Shown piece after piece: positions 22,752-34,460 of a DNA stretch of 64,000 nucleotides. This stretch comes from Rutpela maculata. Taxonomy: Eukaryota; Arthropoda; Insecta; Coleoptera; Cerambycidae. A program made the position numbers and the translations under genes. How positions within the stretch are numbered: position 1 is the stretch's first letter; each line of letters begins with the position of its first letter. The stretch is taken from positions 93,741,736 to 93,805,735 of the forward strand of contig OW386289.2 in NCBI GenBank assembly GCA_936432065.2. Direction: 5' to 3'. The notes beneath the pieces are model-generated. The model searched no databases. It was not told the origin of the DNA and saw only the letters and a list, made by a program, of their open reading frames with translations.

Positions 22752-24455
22752 AAAAGTGCTGAATTAGCGACCAAACATGACTACCTCTCCATTTTCGAGG
22801 ACGGCCAACACGATGGTGATAGTCGACATCTCAACGACCCCACGGGGGTTGAAACCATTCTCTCCCTCAATACCGAAACACGCAAAGAACATCAAAACGT
22901 GCTAAAAATTGTTTTCCACGCGTTTTCATGGGCGGCGAACACGATGCTAGTATTATTTAGCTTCCTACTCCTAACCAACTACCCCTGAATGCATAAAACC
23001 ACCTCTTTTTCCCATTTCTCGTTTTCATGCATGCGAGGACTTGTTGGATCAGGTTTTTTTTTTGAGAAAACTCAATATATCCTGTAAAATTTCGCAACCA
23101 GACATTCTAACGACCCCAGGGTGTTGAAACCACCCCCTCCCTCACAGGGTTGTGAATTTGTCCACTTTTTTACTTTGTCCAGGGCGTGGACAAAATCGGA
23201 TAAAACTGGATAAAATCGGACAATATTGGACAAAATCAAGTTTTATTTATAAAGATTAAGTAGGTACCTAATAAAAAAATCTGTCAATTTTCTCTACATT
23301 TATTCAGATGTGTAGGTTCAAAGAATTTTTTCCAACTTTAGCTATATTCAAAATAAAGTCAGGAATAGGTTAGGTTTGGAAAAAGACTCAAAACTGGTCA
23401 TGGCGTATAAAATCCTCAACATGAGCGTAAAGGAACAGGAGCTTTTACCTGAGAATGAGTATTCTAATCTTTTAAAATGTGATATTATTCGTGATTTATG
23501 TTTTAATATGTTTTCTTATTCTCTTTTTTAGTAATTATTTTTTAGAATATCTTTTATTTTGTTGTGTTTTTGAGGTTTTGTTTTTGTTTTTTTTTATAAT
23601 ATATTATTTTTTACTGTTACATGTACCTATTTAAAAAATACTTTGAATGATGAATTTCAAATTTCATATTTTTCCTAGTGTGTTAATATATCAAATTGCA
23701 AAGTAACTAGGTTTTCGTATTTTTGTTCCTCTTCTGATTAATTTGCAATATTCAATATACATTAATTTTACAATGGCTGATTTCGTATTTTACTATTATG
23801 TCATAGGTACATACCTAAATATTTTTTAAATTTTCGTTTCATTTATATTTTCCAATTTTATTCAATTTTGTCCATAGCTTTTGATCTTGTCCGGAAGGAA
23901 ATAATTGGACAAAATCGTCCAATTTTGTCCTCTTAAACAAATTCAAACAACCCTGCTGTTCCTCAATACCGAAACCTGCAAGAAATGATCCAAACGTGCT
24001 GAAAATGGTTTTCTACACGTTTCAAGGCCGGGGAACACGATGCTAATATTATTTAGCCTCCTACTCCCAACTAACTACCCCTAAATGCATACAACCTGTT
24101 TTCCCATTTTATGCATTTAGAGGTAGTTGATTAGGGGTAGGAGGCTAAATAATATCAGCAACATGTTCCCCACCCTTGAAAGCGTGCGGATAAAATTTTC
24201 AGCACGTTTGGATATTTTTTGCATGCTTCGGTATTGAGGGAGGGGGTGGTTTCAACCCCCGTGGGTCGTTAAGATGTCTGGTTGCGAAATTTTACAGGAC
24301 ATATTGAGTTTCCTCAAAAAATATCTGCGAAGTCCTCGCATGCCTGACGATGGAAAATCGAAAAAATGGGTGGTTTTTGCGTTTAGAGTTAGTGGACTAT
24401 CAGCATTATGTTGGCCGTTCTCGAAAACGGGAGGTAGGCATGTTGCACTTTTGGA
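22752..24455. mobile_element. Foldback element D with long arms and internal repeats
   Basis: A left segment (ACTACCTCTCCATTTTCGAG then ACGGCCAACACGATG) is mirrored at the right end near 24395-24445. Inside, a unit of about 330 bp with ACGACCC.ACGGGGGTTGAAACC, CTCAATACCGAA, GTGCTGAAAAT and CCTCCTACTCC words is present three times. Two copies are direct (about 22800-23000 and 23030-24110) and one is inverted (24112-24360). The second unit is split by a hAT-like MITE. No coding gene. Confidence 0.75.
23145..23955. mobile_element. hAT-like MITE inserted in element D
   Basis: Ends CAGGGTTGTGAATTTGT and ACAAATTCAAACAACCCTG are inverted. The insert separates CTCCCT from CAATACCGAA, which are contiguous in the other two D units, so the insertion is certain. 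The flanks CTCCCTCA and GTTCCTCA match at six of eight positions, consistent with a decayed hAT duplication. Subterminal GGACAAAAT words recur at both ends. Confidence 0.8.
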
Positions 24456-24489
24456 GTTTTTTTACAATTTTACAATTAAATATTTTTTA

Positions 24490-24660
24490 TTTTTTTGCTT
24501 TTATCACGATTAGAGAATATTATTTATGTAGGTATTATGCAAATCACAACTTACACGCTTTTTTATTTATTATGAAAATACCTACTTTCTGTATATTGTT
24601 GCCCTAATCTAGGCACGCTAATATACGAGTTAGGTAAATACATGAAAACTTTTTTATCTA
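24490..24660 (+). repeat. Family E repeat, fragment
   Basis: Carries TTTTATCACGATTAGAGAAT, GGTATTATGCAAATCACAAC and ACGCTAATATACGAGTTAGG, matching 56778-56920 closely. Directly abuts element D. Confidence 0.7.
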
Positions 24661-24687
24661 ATATGAAATTATCTATTTCACTTATTA

Positions 24688-24990
24688 GGGGTGGCGGTGC
24701 CGTGCTTAAGAAAATGATTTCGTAGTTCGAGAATTTCTCCTATATTCCTCAATCGATTAAAAAATTTCTTTGATAGGCTTTTAGAGATAACTTGATAGAA
24801 TGGTACCAGACTATTGAAATCAACAAAAAAAATTTTTTTCGATTTTCGCACGAGAATTTTTTTTCCTTTTTAGTTTTCAATAGCCCAGAACCATTCTATA
24901 AAGTTGTCTCTAAAAGCCCATCAAACATTTTTTGAATCGGTTCAGGGATGTAGGAGAAATTCTCTAATTACGTTCATCGAACCGCACACC
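24688..24990. mobile_element. Small foldback MITE
   Basis: A 303-bp palindromic segment. Left GAGAATTTCTCCTATATTCC and GGCTTTTAGAGATAACTTGA are mirrored on the right near 24855-24965. Ends are GGGGTGGCGG and ACCGCACACC; TTA on both sides may be the duplication. Confidence 0.7.
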
Positions 24991-26303
24991 TTAATACTTC
25001 ACAGTTTGCAGTCGCCACAAAGGTGAACATTTGTGTTTAACTGCATATTTTTTCAATTATCTCTACCCTCGTTATTCTTGCGTATAATTAGTTATTAACA
25101 ATATTATAGAATATAAAACTTCCTAAAATTCTTATTCAAACAATTTTCTTTCACGGTGGATTGTTTAAAAATTACAGCAGCTCGAAGCCTGAAGAATATT
25201 CTCGAATTTCTGAAACATGACTGCCTCCTTTATTCCGACATTATTAATAATCATTCACTTCAATTTAAATTAATTAAAAGATACCTGGATTTCGTAGATA
25301 AGTAATATAATAAAATTAAATTGTATACAAATACAAAATATTTAATCCAAATCTAGGATCATTAGCGATTTCCTTTAATATATTATCTATAAATCTATAA
25401 ATCTATATCTATAAATCTATAAATATAATATTAACATTTTAATTCGTAATCTATTTATAAAAAGACAAGCTTTAATCAAAACCAGTCGTATTTCCTCTTG
25501 TGTCAGATTATAGCCTGAAGTAAATACCAAAATAATTATCTTCGACGTTCACAAACGTGAGCCCTTACGCCAAACTATAAAGAATTGAGATAGTTAGGGG
25601 ATCCCTTTTTAAAAGCTGCAATAAATATTAGATAGAGATCTTGGGCTGGTAATTCAATAACCTGGAGAAAAAATAAGTGATCTAATCAAAACCGAGCTAA
25701 ATGCACCTGCCTCATGTACACACAGATACCTTCAGACACACCTGCTTGTGGTTTAGACGAGACTACAGAAGAACGTGGAGCCCTGCAGCTAGGCAACCGA
25801 TGCAGCTTTGACATGAAATGTCCATTGGCGCATTAAGAGAATTGCAATAGGATATCAGGAAATGGTTTTAAATATTCTGCAGGATGCAAGAGCGTGCAAT
25901 TTTCACACGCCAGGAGGTAATAATTATGTTTTTTATATTAATAGCAATAAACAAAATACGTAAAGAAAACATTTTAAAGGCACGCATTTATTGAAACTGC
26001 CTAAAAAAAAAGAAACAAAATAATTTTTTGCTTATTAAAAATTAAAATGTATATTTAGATATACTTTTGATGAGAGTCTCGCGTTTTTATTTTTAGTTAA
26101 GCTTTAAAATACTGTGGTAGTAGAAACAAAAATTATTAGTGGAGTAAAACTATCTGTAGGGAATGGGCTCATTTAGCATTTTTTTAAATTCATATTTCGA
26201 AAGTGCACCTTGTAGTTAGTAAATGTGCAAAATGTTAGATTTTCTATTCAACTCTTTCTTCCTCAAAATAAATAATGAAAATAGAGCGCGCAAAAACGCA
26301 GTG
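24991..26303. other. No gene seen
   Basis: Unassigned, with a simple ATCTATAA repeat at about 25382-25420. No coding signal I trust. Confidence 0.3.
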
Positions 26304-26311
26304 TGACGTCA
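26304..26311. promoter_or_regulatory. TGACGTCA palindrome upstream of THAP frame
   Basis: A perfect CRE-type octamer in a locally GC-rich stretch about 125 bp before the THAP-like frame. The same octamer lies at 47068-47075, about 100 bp before the zinc-finger exon. A promoter role is inference. Confidence 0.35.
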
Positions 26312-26436
26312 CACCACTCCTGGCGATCGACCGCTCACCTGTTCCCATATATTTTCATACGGCACGCACGACGGACGTGCTAATTTCGTTCATATCTTTT
26401 AAGTGTTCTGTATTCTGCTATTAACATGGATTAAAA

Positions 26437-26612
26437 AAGGGGTTATATAAATATTGTATAGTTCCAGACTGCAAAAGTACATCAGTGTCTACTTCAAATA
26501 AAATATTTATCTCATTACCAAGTGATGAAAGTATTAGGAATTTGTAGCAGTTATGTACAGGGAGAAATGTGTTAGTAATAAAGGGACGAAGTATTGTTGT
26601 CAGGATCATTTT
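26437..26612 (+). pseudogene. THAP-type zinc-finger domain, broken
   Basis: One frame reads YCIVPDCKSTS then KIFISLPSD, SIRNL, a TAG in place of the usual Trp, and QLCTGRN. After a one-base frame change it reads CQDHF. This fits the THAP C2CH pattern: Cys-x4-Cys, about 45 residues, then Cys-x2-His followed by an aromatic residue. An upstream ATG at 26426-26428 is out of frame by one base. THAP domains bind DNA and are found in P-element-type and other transposase genes and in many insect nuclear proteins. No downstream domain follows, so this is a fossil or an isolated exon copy; the stop and shift argue against function. Confidence 0.7.
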
Positions 26613-28454
26613 AACACAAGTCTAGTGCAATAGGTTATTATTAAAAATTGTACAATAATAAGCTTGAAGAGGACATCGGAAATTATATTTATTATAAAAT
26701 AACTTTTATTTGCACAAAACCAACAGCGTTATCGCCGTAATTTTGTCTGATTGGTCTAAAAATCAGATAAATTCGGAAGACTTTATTAAAGTAGATATGT
26801 ATCTAGTTAACCTACCTCTGTAATTTGACACCCTCCACTTCAGCACTTATGTAATCTCTATTATTATTATTATTATATTTTAGATTTGTCCGAACCTTTC
26901 TGATTATTGTTTTAAGTTGCAACAAATAAAAGCATTTGATAGGCCATTTTTAAACGATTAATGATAACTTAAGCAAAATTGCATATATTTTAACTAAACT
27001 TTAGAAGGATATGCCGCTAGTGGAGCTATATCGTCATACCAAATTTCAAATTGGTATGAACAACGCCTAAAAAATAAAAGCAAAGTCGATAATTCAATCG
27101 TCCATTGTTTAAGTGCATCAAGTCGTACTACATTTTTTTATTGAAGTTTTTTTATGTTCTTTTCAGTGATATTAACAAAAAAAAATTTAAACATTTTTAA
27201 ACCAATTTTTTTTAATTTGTTTATTATTTTCTATAAACAAATGCAACTTACTCATCAACCTTTTGCCCACAAATAAAAATTATTAGCATATATCAAAAGA
27301 ATATAAAAGAGAAGTAATTTGTAAAAAAAGGTTTGTGCGCGCTAATTGGGAGCTGAGATATGACATCTTTTGCGTTTTAGCAATTTATAAACAAAATAAA
27401 TGACATAATGACTTGAAATTCGTACTGAACTTTTCTAATATTGAAAACTCTCCGCTGAGTATGTTACATTTTTTGAATCATATAAATTGTTGAAAAATTA
27501 CCACATTGAAGTTGCACAACAGCGCGCCGACATGGTAAAAGTCGTCGCACGGCCTACTCCCGCAGTATAAGACACTGAAACCGGAAGTCGTAGAAACTTG
27601 ACAGATGGATAAAAAAATGTCGTTTTGGTAAAAATGTGATACGTGCCTAGCTTCATCTCGCTCCGTTAAAAAATAAAGAAATGGCGGACGGAAAGTGGCC
27701 TCGTTGACACCTATATAGATATATACGGATTTTCCGCCATCTTGGAGTCGCCATTTTGAATTTTGCAAATCTTGTAATTTTCTGCGAGTCGGAAAGATGC
27801 TCCGTATAGTCTAGGAGATAGTTACATGGGGCCTGGGATATAACATGCTGGCATTGCTGTTATGTTTTAGCAAATATTTTTCTGAGTATTTTATCTTAGG
27901 TGAGTCAGACCTCTCGCCCTGGCTGTTTTGGCGCCAGCCGCCCTCGGAAATATTCAATTGTGGAACAGAGTATAACACTTCGGAGCTTGGTGTTAGTTGA
28001 AGAGGGTATTTTGGCATTCAACATTCGATACATGCCAACCTTTTTCCTCCATGCAATTGGCAGCACTGGCGACATCAATTACAGCCAAAATTGGAATGTA
28101 GCATAACACTTTCCAACTAGGCGGAAAATTTTCGTTGTCAATGCTCATTGCTGAAAAACTATATGCCAACAATTTCTGCTTGCCCATTTTCCAGATTTTT
28201 TGGACTTTTGGCCTAACACGGGCTAAAGCTGGTGCTATTAAAAAAAATGTTGGCACTTTTTCAAACTTATAGTTTTTGTACCAAAGAATAGTCTCCGTGA
28301 GTGCCAACATTTTTTCTCAATGTTGAAATAATAAAAACAAGCTAAAAACGTACCCTTCGCCAATTTACTCAGCTTTTTATATATAATTGTTACACATTCT
28401 ATAGGATACTCTTCGCAGTTTTCTTGTAAATAATGTTAGTTTTTGGACATCCTA
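26613..28454. other. No gene seen; small inverted repeat
   Basis: Mostly AT-rich. 27630-27780 holds ATGGCGG and CCGCCATCTTGGA words similar to those in the palindrome at 50386-51555. Around 28232-28315 AAAAAAATGTTGGCACT is mirrored by AGTGCCAACATTTTTT. Open stretches on both strands in 27478-28310 overlap each other and have no domain. Confidence 0.35.
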
Positions 28455-28522
28455 AATTTTGTGATACCATCTTTGTTGTAAAAAAAAAAATATATGAAAA
28501 AAAAAATGAAAAAAAAAATATT

Positions 28523-28592
28523 CAACCTGTGTGGGATTCGAATACGGGACCTTTTGATTTCAACGCAAAGCTTTAGCCACTGCGCCACCACA
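28523..28592 (-). repeat. tRNA-like segment of family G
   Basis: Minus strand reads GGTGGCGCAGTGGCTAAAG as an A box, then GTATTCGAATCC as a B box, and ends CACACAGG. TGTGG at the start can pair with CCACA at the end. It is followed by T-runs. It resembles a tRNA pseudogene. A similar copy at 38816-38882 shares flanking sequence too, so it moves or duplicates as part of a larger repeat. Confidence 0.6.
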
Positions 28593-28923
28593 TATTGCTA
28601 CGAAAATTGATTGTCTGTGATATACCTATATCTTTCGACAATCATACATATTTCAACTCGTACTTCTATGAAATATATATTAGTAAAATTCATAAACAAA
28701 AAAAATATATTATGGAAATAATATCTCGCAAGATTTCCATTTTAGTACAAGCGAAAAAAATTAAGAGAATATATTTTTTTTTAATTAAATAATTAATAAC
28801 TTTTTTATTTACCGATCGATTTTCTCCAAAATAATAGGGTTCTTCCTCTAGCTAACACTAACTTACTTTCTAAATTTCAATACAATCGGACTTTTCTTTC
28901 TTAAGATATCGTGCTTACAAGAA

Positions 28924-29130
28924 ACGTGACGGACGGACAGACGGACGGACAGACGGACGGACAGACGGACGGACAGACGGACGGACAGACGGACGGACAG
29001 ACGGACGGGCAGACGGACGGGCAGACGGACGGGCAGACGGACGGACAGACGGACGGACAGACGGACGGACATACGGACGGGCGGGCAGACGGACAGACGG
29101 ACAGACGGACAGATGGACGGGCAGGTGGAC
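28924..29130. repeat. 12-mer minisatellite (GACGGACGGACA)n
   Basis: About 17 near-perfect units, with some ACGGGCA variants toward the right. It reads as Arg-Leu-Ser/Pro-Val on the minus strand and Thr-Asp-Gly-Gln on the plus strand, but these are not genes. It sits where the other family G copy (about 43175) has only a short CGGACAGAGG stretch, so the array expanded in place. Confidence 0.9.
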
Positions 29131-29215
29131 ATCTTGAAAGTTGTTCAGAATTCGTTCACTAACACAATGATATGAAAATTTTTTCTCTACGAGCGATATT
29201 TACGATTTTAGAAAT

Positions 29216-30066
29216 GTGCCGATGAGATACAATACACTCTTCGTTTTTGCGAAGAGTATAATAACTCGCCTGACGGCTCGTTATTTTTATCTGTCAATGT
29301 CAATCACGAAATTGCCAAGCAACAAACTCTCTAAATAATCACTAAATGCCGACAAAATTATATCACTTATGATATTATATATGAAAATTCTTGGCTTTCG
29401 AAATTTGAAAATGTCAATGTTTTTTTGTTTACTGTATTTATACAGAAAGTACACACTTCTTAGATTCACTTTTGGTTGTATTGTAAACTAATTTTTCGCT
29501 TAAACTTTTCATTCTGCATTTTTTAGTATTCCCAGTACAAAAAATGTTGGGCTCCGCTTATGTCTTAGTATACTTCAAATAAATGGTTTTGCCTCCAGTC
29601 CTTAATTAAGTTAAACGCTTTTAGTTCGCGATGTCGTCCAAAAAATAAACAGAGTGGATGGTTCTAATGACATTAGGAGAGTGTCCTGAATTGCTTTTAA
29701 ACGTTTTCGAACTATTTTTGATACTCTTATCTCTCGTAAGTACTTACGAGGAAGGAAGTATGAAGTATTACACGCACGTGTTACGAGAAAATCAATCCGC
29801 AATAGATATAGGTAGTAGGTATTTTGTTTTTATCTCTTTCTTATATGTACTCACAAATAACAAATAACTTACATGATAGTATATCCTTTTACTTGTGATC
29901 AGACCTGGGCTAATTGCAAAAAAAGTACTTAAGTACAATTACAATTACTTTTGGAAAAATGTATATAAATGCAATAACAATTGTTATATTCCAATCTGAT
30001 TTAGGTAATTTCTTACAAGTTCTAATATTGAAGGAAATTGTACGTTGTATAATGAATCTATAAATA
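29216..30066. other. No gene seen
   Basis: AT-rich, unassigned. Confidence 0.3.
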
Positions 30067-30232
30067 CCGCTGCCCAAGGAATCACTACTTCCACATCTAC
30101 AATTACTACCCAAGTCTCTCATAACGAAAACATTTTGTATGTGGAAATATTTGTTCATGAAGCCTATTTGAGCAATAAAAATTTTTTAAATTTTTTCTTG
30201 CGTTAATATACTTCAACTGAATGTGGAAGTAA
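30067..30232 (+). mobile_element. Family A element, copy 4, internally deleted
   Basis: Only 166 bp, but both termini are intact. CCGCTGCCCAAGGAATCACT with CTACTTCCACATC is at the left; CTTCAACTGAATGTGGAAGT is at the right. The middle is deleted after TGTGGAAATATTTGTTCATG. It shows that the termini alone define the mobile unit. Confidence 0.8.
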
Positions 30233-30999
30233 AATATACTATTAGTGCAGGAGCCACATAGATGGCAACTGTTGCACGGAGGTGTATAGAGAATTTCTCT
30301 TCAAAACTTGATTCCTATATGTCTAAGGATAAGTCAAAATTTTGTACACCAGATTTCTTCTTTGACGAAGATTACACAGATTTCCTCGGATTTTCTCAAA
30401 GATTTCCTGAGATTTCCTCTTTGATGAAAAAAAATTTTTGATGAACGGGAGGGAGAAATTCGAAAAAACATTTTTTGAAGAGCCTGAGGGAGAAATCTGA
30501 AAAGAAAATTGAAGAGCAAGGGGGAGAAATAAAAAAAAAAAGATTTCCTAAGATTTCCTTCTGAGTGTACCTACACCAGATTTCCTTCGCGGTTTGCCCC
30601 TCGGGATAAGTATTAGCTTGGGTACGCGTTTCTGGTATGGGGATGTTTCTCCTAATGTGGCCGCCCATCCGATATTCACTTTTATCAGGAAATGGCCATT
30701 GCGTGTAGCTAAAAATTGCAAAGGACCAAAATTATTCAGGACATATTTTTACATCTGATGCCCCAAGGTTTACATGAATAATACCATATTATATTGAAAA
30801 TGTGTATAATTTTATTACTACTACTATAACTCCTATTTCATTTTGATATCTTGAAAAACAAGGTGATATCGTGGTCACCCGGTATAGTGGGTATTCTAAA
30901 AAGTGGTGATTCATGTAGTTCTCGTAGTTCTAGCGGATTATTAATTTAAGTAGTTTTCAGATTATTTTCCAACAGAAACTACGATAACTTATAGTTTTT
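30233..30999. other. Low-complexity purine/pyrimidine tract
   Basis: 30340-30570 is a string of diverged AGATTTCCT and GGGAGAAAT words, related in style to 49360-49500. No gene. Confidence 0.4.
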
Positions 31000-31345
31000 A
31001 TTTCTGCTTACACAATTATTGAAAAATACTATTTGGCATTATCAGCAGATAACTTTGAAAGAAACGATTCTGTTTTCCACATATTATTGATCTAAGCCTA
31101 ATCGCGCTAGTATATCGACAATAAATCTCACCTACGAGACATCTTATCAACTTCTTTCATATACTTAATATCTAACACTAGATATGAAAAATAATAAAAT
31201 AACAATTCTTTCTATATACTTGTTGATCTAAGTCTGATCATGTATAGTAAGAAGAAATCTTCCTTACGAGACATCTCATCAATCTCAAAGCGTCTCTAAC
31301 TCTGCGTAGAGGATATTTCATTATAAATACACATTCGAAGGGATA
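31000..31345 (+). repeat. Family B tandem-dimer repeat, intact copy
   Basis: Opens with TTTCTGCTTACACAATTATTG, then two monomers each with TTGATCTAAG.CT.AT and TACGAGACATCT.ATCAA, then CTGCGTAGAGGATATTTCAT. It is the uninterrupted reference for the C1-split copy at 8618-8712/10156-10460 and the disrupted copy at 49310-50336. Confidence 0.65.
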
Positions 31346-31780
31346 AGAAACAAAAGGGTATAGGTGCATTTTTCCGAAATTGAGTTAGTTGCAGATTTGG
31401 ATATCCAAAATTCCAAATGGTTGGATAGCAAAAAGATACAAGTGATTTTCTACAGATTAACATCATCTATGAGGTGGTGAAATTACTATGTTATTGCAAT
31501 CATTAAATGGAACAAGTAGCTTTTCTGTTTTTCAATTTGGCGGCAAAACGGTACAAGTTCATTAAGAAAAAAAACTATACTGATTTTCAAAATTTCACTA
31601 TTAAATCTCAAATTCGTACCATTTTTACTATAAATTGTTGAAGAAATATTTAATCAAACATGCATCCAGATTAGAAAATGTAAAAACTTCAAAGCTAGTT
31701 TTTTCCACATTTAATTTTTTGTACTTATATCCTTTCGCTTCTTATCCCTTCATTTGTTAAATTTCTAAGCCAAGAATTAC
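31346..31780. other. No gene seen
   Basis: Unassigned. Confidence 0.3.
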
Positions 31781-31783
31781 TAC

Positions 31784-33281
31784 GGGAGCCCACCCTAACT
31801 GTAAGTGCACCCCACCCGATTCTTGGGGACAGTGTTTTTGATAAATGTTAAAGGCTAAGGAACCATTTTAGACATGTCTCCCCAAAAAAACTGGCTGTAC
31901 TTTCAAAATGGCGTCCATGTTTATAGAAAAATATTTTGCTAATATTGTTTTTGTCATTTAACACAAAAATTAAAAAAGATGGAGAAAAACTTTCTGCACA
32001 AAAAACAAAGTGCATACAATTTTTACAATTTTGTTCCTCTGCAATATTTGGATAGGAGTTACCATTTTTCAGATAAATGATTCAGCTCTTAAAATAAAAT
32101 ATAAAATTCAATATAAAACGTAAGTAACACCTCATTCGCTTTCAGATTCACTCTCCCGATACATCGAATATTTCTTCCAAGTCTTCTTCCTCTATTACTT
32201 CATTTATGATATTGTTATCATCCTCACTTTCGTCTTTTTCTGATTTGATTTGGAATCATCTCCTGAAAAATTTCAGTAAGCGATTCAGGCAGTATTTTAT
32301 CTGCTGAACACCAAAGAGATTCTCCATTTTCTTGCCATCCATAATCATTCCAAGGCTTTGGAATATTGTGAATAGCTTCGTGGGCTAATCGCCAAAAAGG
32401 CATTTGGTAAACACTCCTCGTAATATGCTCGAAGAAAAATCAACTTTAGTGTCAATTGATAAAGACAAATCTTTGTCACCGTATTTCTGTCTAATGGCAA
32501 TTAGACGACGCTCGTCCACTTTAGCGCATTTCTTTGATCCATATATGGCACATGTAAACTCTAATAATGCGTCTAATTTATCATCAATATTTCAGCTGCT
32601 CCCTAAATGTGAAATATTCGAATCTAAGTATTTGGTATATTTGGGAGAAAGTAATATTTTTGGGGATTTTATCTTTCCTTTTTCCTTAAAGGCGCTGACT
32701 GAGTCGCCTCCAGTAAATTAATGAGGACCCAGTAATGCCGAACATCTTTGAGGTTCGTACTCTTCTGTTAATGCGGGTATGTTAATAAGCGTTTTTTTAT
32801 TGCCAAATCCGGTATCAAAGAGTAAATGTCTGCAAATTATAATATCATTGTTATTAATTTTTTTCAGTTAATTTAGTTTTTGTTATGTTAATAATATAAA
32901 GTTATAATATACGCCTTACAATAATTGTCACAATTATTTCCTCTAAATGATTTGCCGATATATGAATTTCCATGTTTTCTTAATTTTGGACTCATCTATC
33001 TGGAAAATGGTAACTCCTATCCAAATATTGTATAGGAACAAAATTGTAGAATATTTTATGCACGTTGTTTTTTGTGAAAAAAGTTTCTGTCCATCTTTTT
33101 TAGTTTTTGTGTTAAATGACATAAACAATATTGGCTACAGTTTTTTTTTAAATATGCCCGCCGTTTTGAAAGTACAGCCAGTTTTTTTTGGGGACATATC
33201 TAAAATTGTTCCTTAGGCTTTAATGTTTATGAAAAACATTGTCCCCTAGGATCGGAGGGACGTACAGCTAGGGTAGGCTCC
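31784..33281 (-). mobile_element. Long-TIR element C2
   Basis: Terminal inverted repeats of about 310 bp (31784-32090 and about 32975-33281), with GGGAGCCCACCCTAACTGTA outermost, then GGCTGTACTTTCAAAATGGC, AAAAAAGATGG and ATATTTGGATAGGAGTTACC. The interior holds a decayed minus-strand coding region. A TTA flanks both sides in one reading of the ends. The same family as C1. No transposase of a known superfamily is visible inside. Confidence 0.75.
32140..32830 (-). pseudogene. Decayed C-terminal half of the GLHxFTxCD family gene
   Basis: Reading down the minus strand in shifting frames: DTGFGNKKTLINIPALTEE, then a LLGPH.FTGGDSVSAF block, then LLEFTCAIYGSKKCAKVDE, LRGVFT, LAHEAIHNIPKPWNDYGWQ, LWCSADKILPESLTEIF and an acidic tail (about 32240-32160). 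This order fits the C-terminal half of the multicopy family named at 9406, as far as I recall it. Several stops and frame changes are present. The N-terminal half is absent and the coding region runs straight into the terminal repeat. Either the element is an internal-deletion derivative or it captured a partial gene. Confidence 0.6.
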
Positions 33282-34460
33282 TAATTATTAAAAAGCACAA
33301 TGAAAAAGAATATAAAATGTCACTCACGGCATGCATGTCTTAATAAATAAAATATTCCTTCTATTTTCGACTACTTTTTTAGGTGATTTTCGGTCGTTGT
33401 AAAGTTTCTCTATGAAATTGTGTAACTTTGCAAAATATTTCGTATCACTAAAATACATCCAGTTGAATCAGTATCGAAGTATAATTACTTACTTTATCTT
33501 AAAATTAAATGTAGTGTCGCCTTATGAGAAAATGAAATTTGACACACATTTCATAAGTTACAAAGATTATTTATTAATATCAAAAGTTCGATATTAACCT
33601 TGAGACAACAACAGGGACACTGACAGGTATTTCTCTCCCCGTTTACTATGAAAAAATAATATCGGTGTTATTATTAACACCTTCAATATATTATTCGGTT
33701 GTTTTAACGTGTGTTTATTTCATTAATAATGTATTCTTGGAAAAAATATAATTTCCTTTCTATTCATTTAAATAACGGACGATTAAGAAATAGTTTACAT
33801 TTTGCTGCTTCTAGTGTTGAGCATAAAAAAAGGAAGAATCTCTATGGGTAATCAATTAAAGTGACAGACAGTCGGCAAATAAACTTCGGAAAGTCGTCCA
33901 TAAATGGTATACATCAATCAAAGATGTCGCGGTTCTAGCATGTGTTAAAACTGTTAAGACCTCAATTCTTAAGATAGTTTAAGCTGAAATGTCAATCAAG
34001 TTAATGTGTTAATATGTCAGTATCGATCATATAAACAGAACTAATATTTAAATCAATTAATATTAATGAATTAGGCTAGGAGAATAACTATTTTGTATAA
34101 TAAAAAACTGTTAAATTATAATACTATTTTTAGTATTTGACCATACTGTGTGTATGTAAAGTATTGGAACATGGCCGTAATTTTTATGATATTGATTGCA
34201 TGCAAAATCATTAGACACATTGTTTTTTGCTTTCAATTAAGAAACTTTTGGTATAATTTTTAATTTTTTACACTCACATTCACAGCCAGCTCAACTTTTT
34301 TTTTCGAATAGCAACCTATTCTTTGTGATATCTCAAATTAAAGATGTCTTAATATTTTTTTCGGGATAAAGAAATTCCAAAACCAGTGAACATTTAAGAT
34401 AAATTAATTTTCTTCTCAAACGTAAAATGGACTGGTCCAAATTTGACTTTAATTAAAAAA
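33282..34460. other. No gene seen
   Basis: AT-rich. A TCTTAATAAATAAAATATTCC tail at about 33339 is like the ones near 6807 and 51572. Confidence 0.3.

Larger units (their letters stand above)
28455..29215 (-). repeat. Family G tRNA-like repeat, copy 1, with minisatellite
   Basis: A tRNA-like segment (28523-28592, minus), a 250-bp AT-rich body, then GGACTTTTCTTTCTTAAGATATC..GTGCTTACA, a 12-mer minisatellite and CTTGAAAGTTGTTCAGAATTCGTT with TTTTTTCTCTACGAGCGA at the end. The body is shared with 38815-39130, and the distal part with 43100-43226 and 43566-43610, which defines the family. Confidence 0.7.

Noticed and set aside
27478..28310. Cluster of open frames of 68-105 codons on both strands
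   Set aside because: They overlap one another, have no recognised domain, and lie in MITE-like sequence.
28863..29162. Two overlapping repetitive open frames on opposite strands
   Set aside because: They are produced by the 12-mer minisatellite; no start context, and composition follows the repeat.
32404..32721. Plus-strand 105-codon open frame in C2
   Set aside because: It is the antisense of the decayed coding region, whose conserved motifs read on the minus strand.
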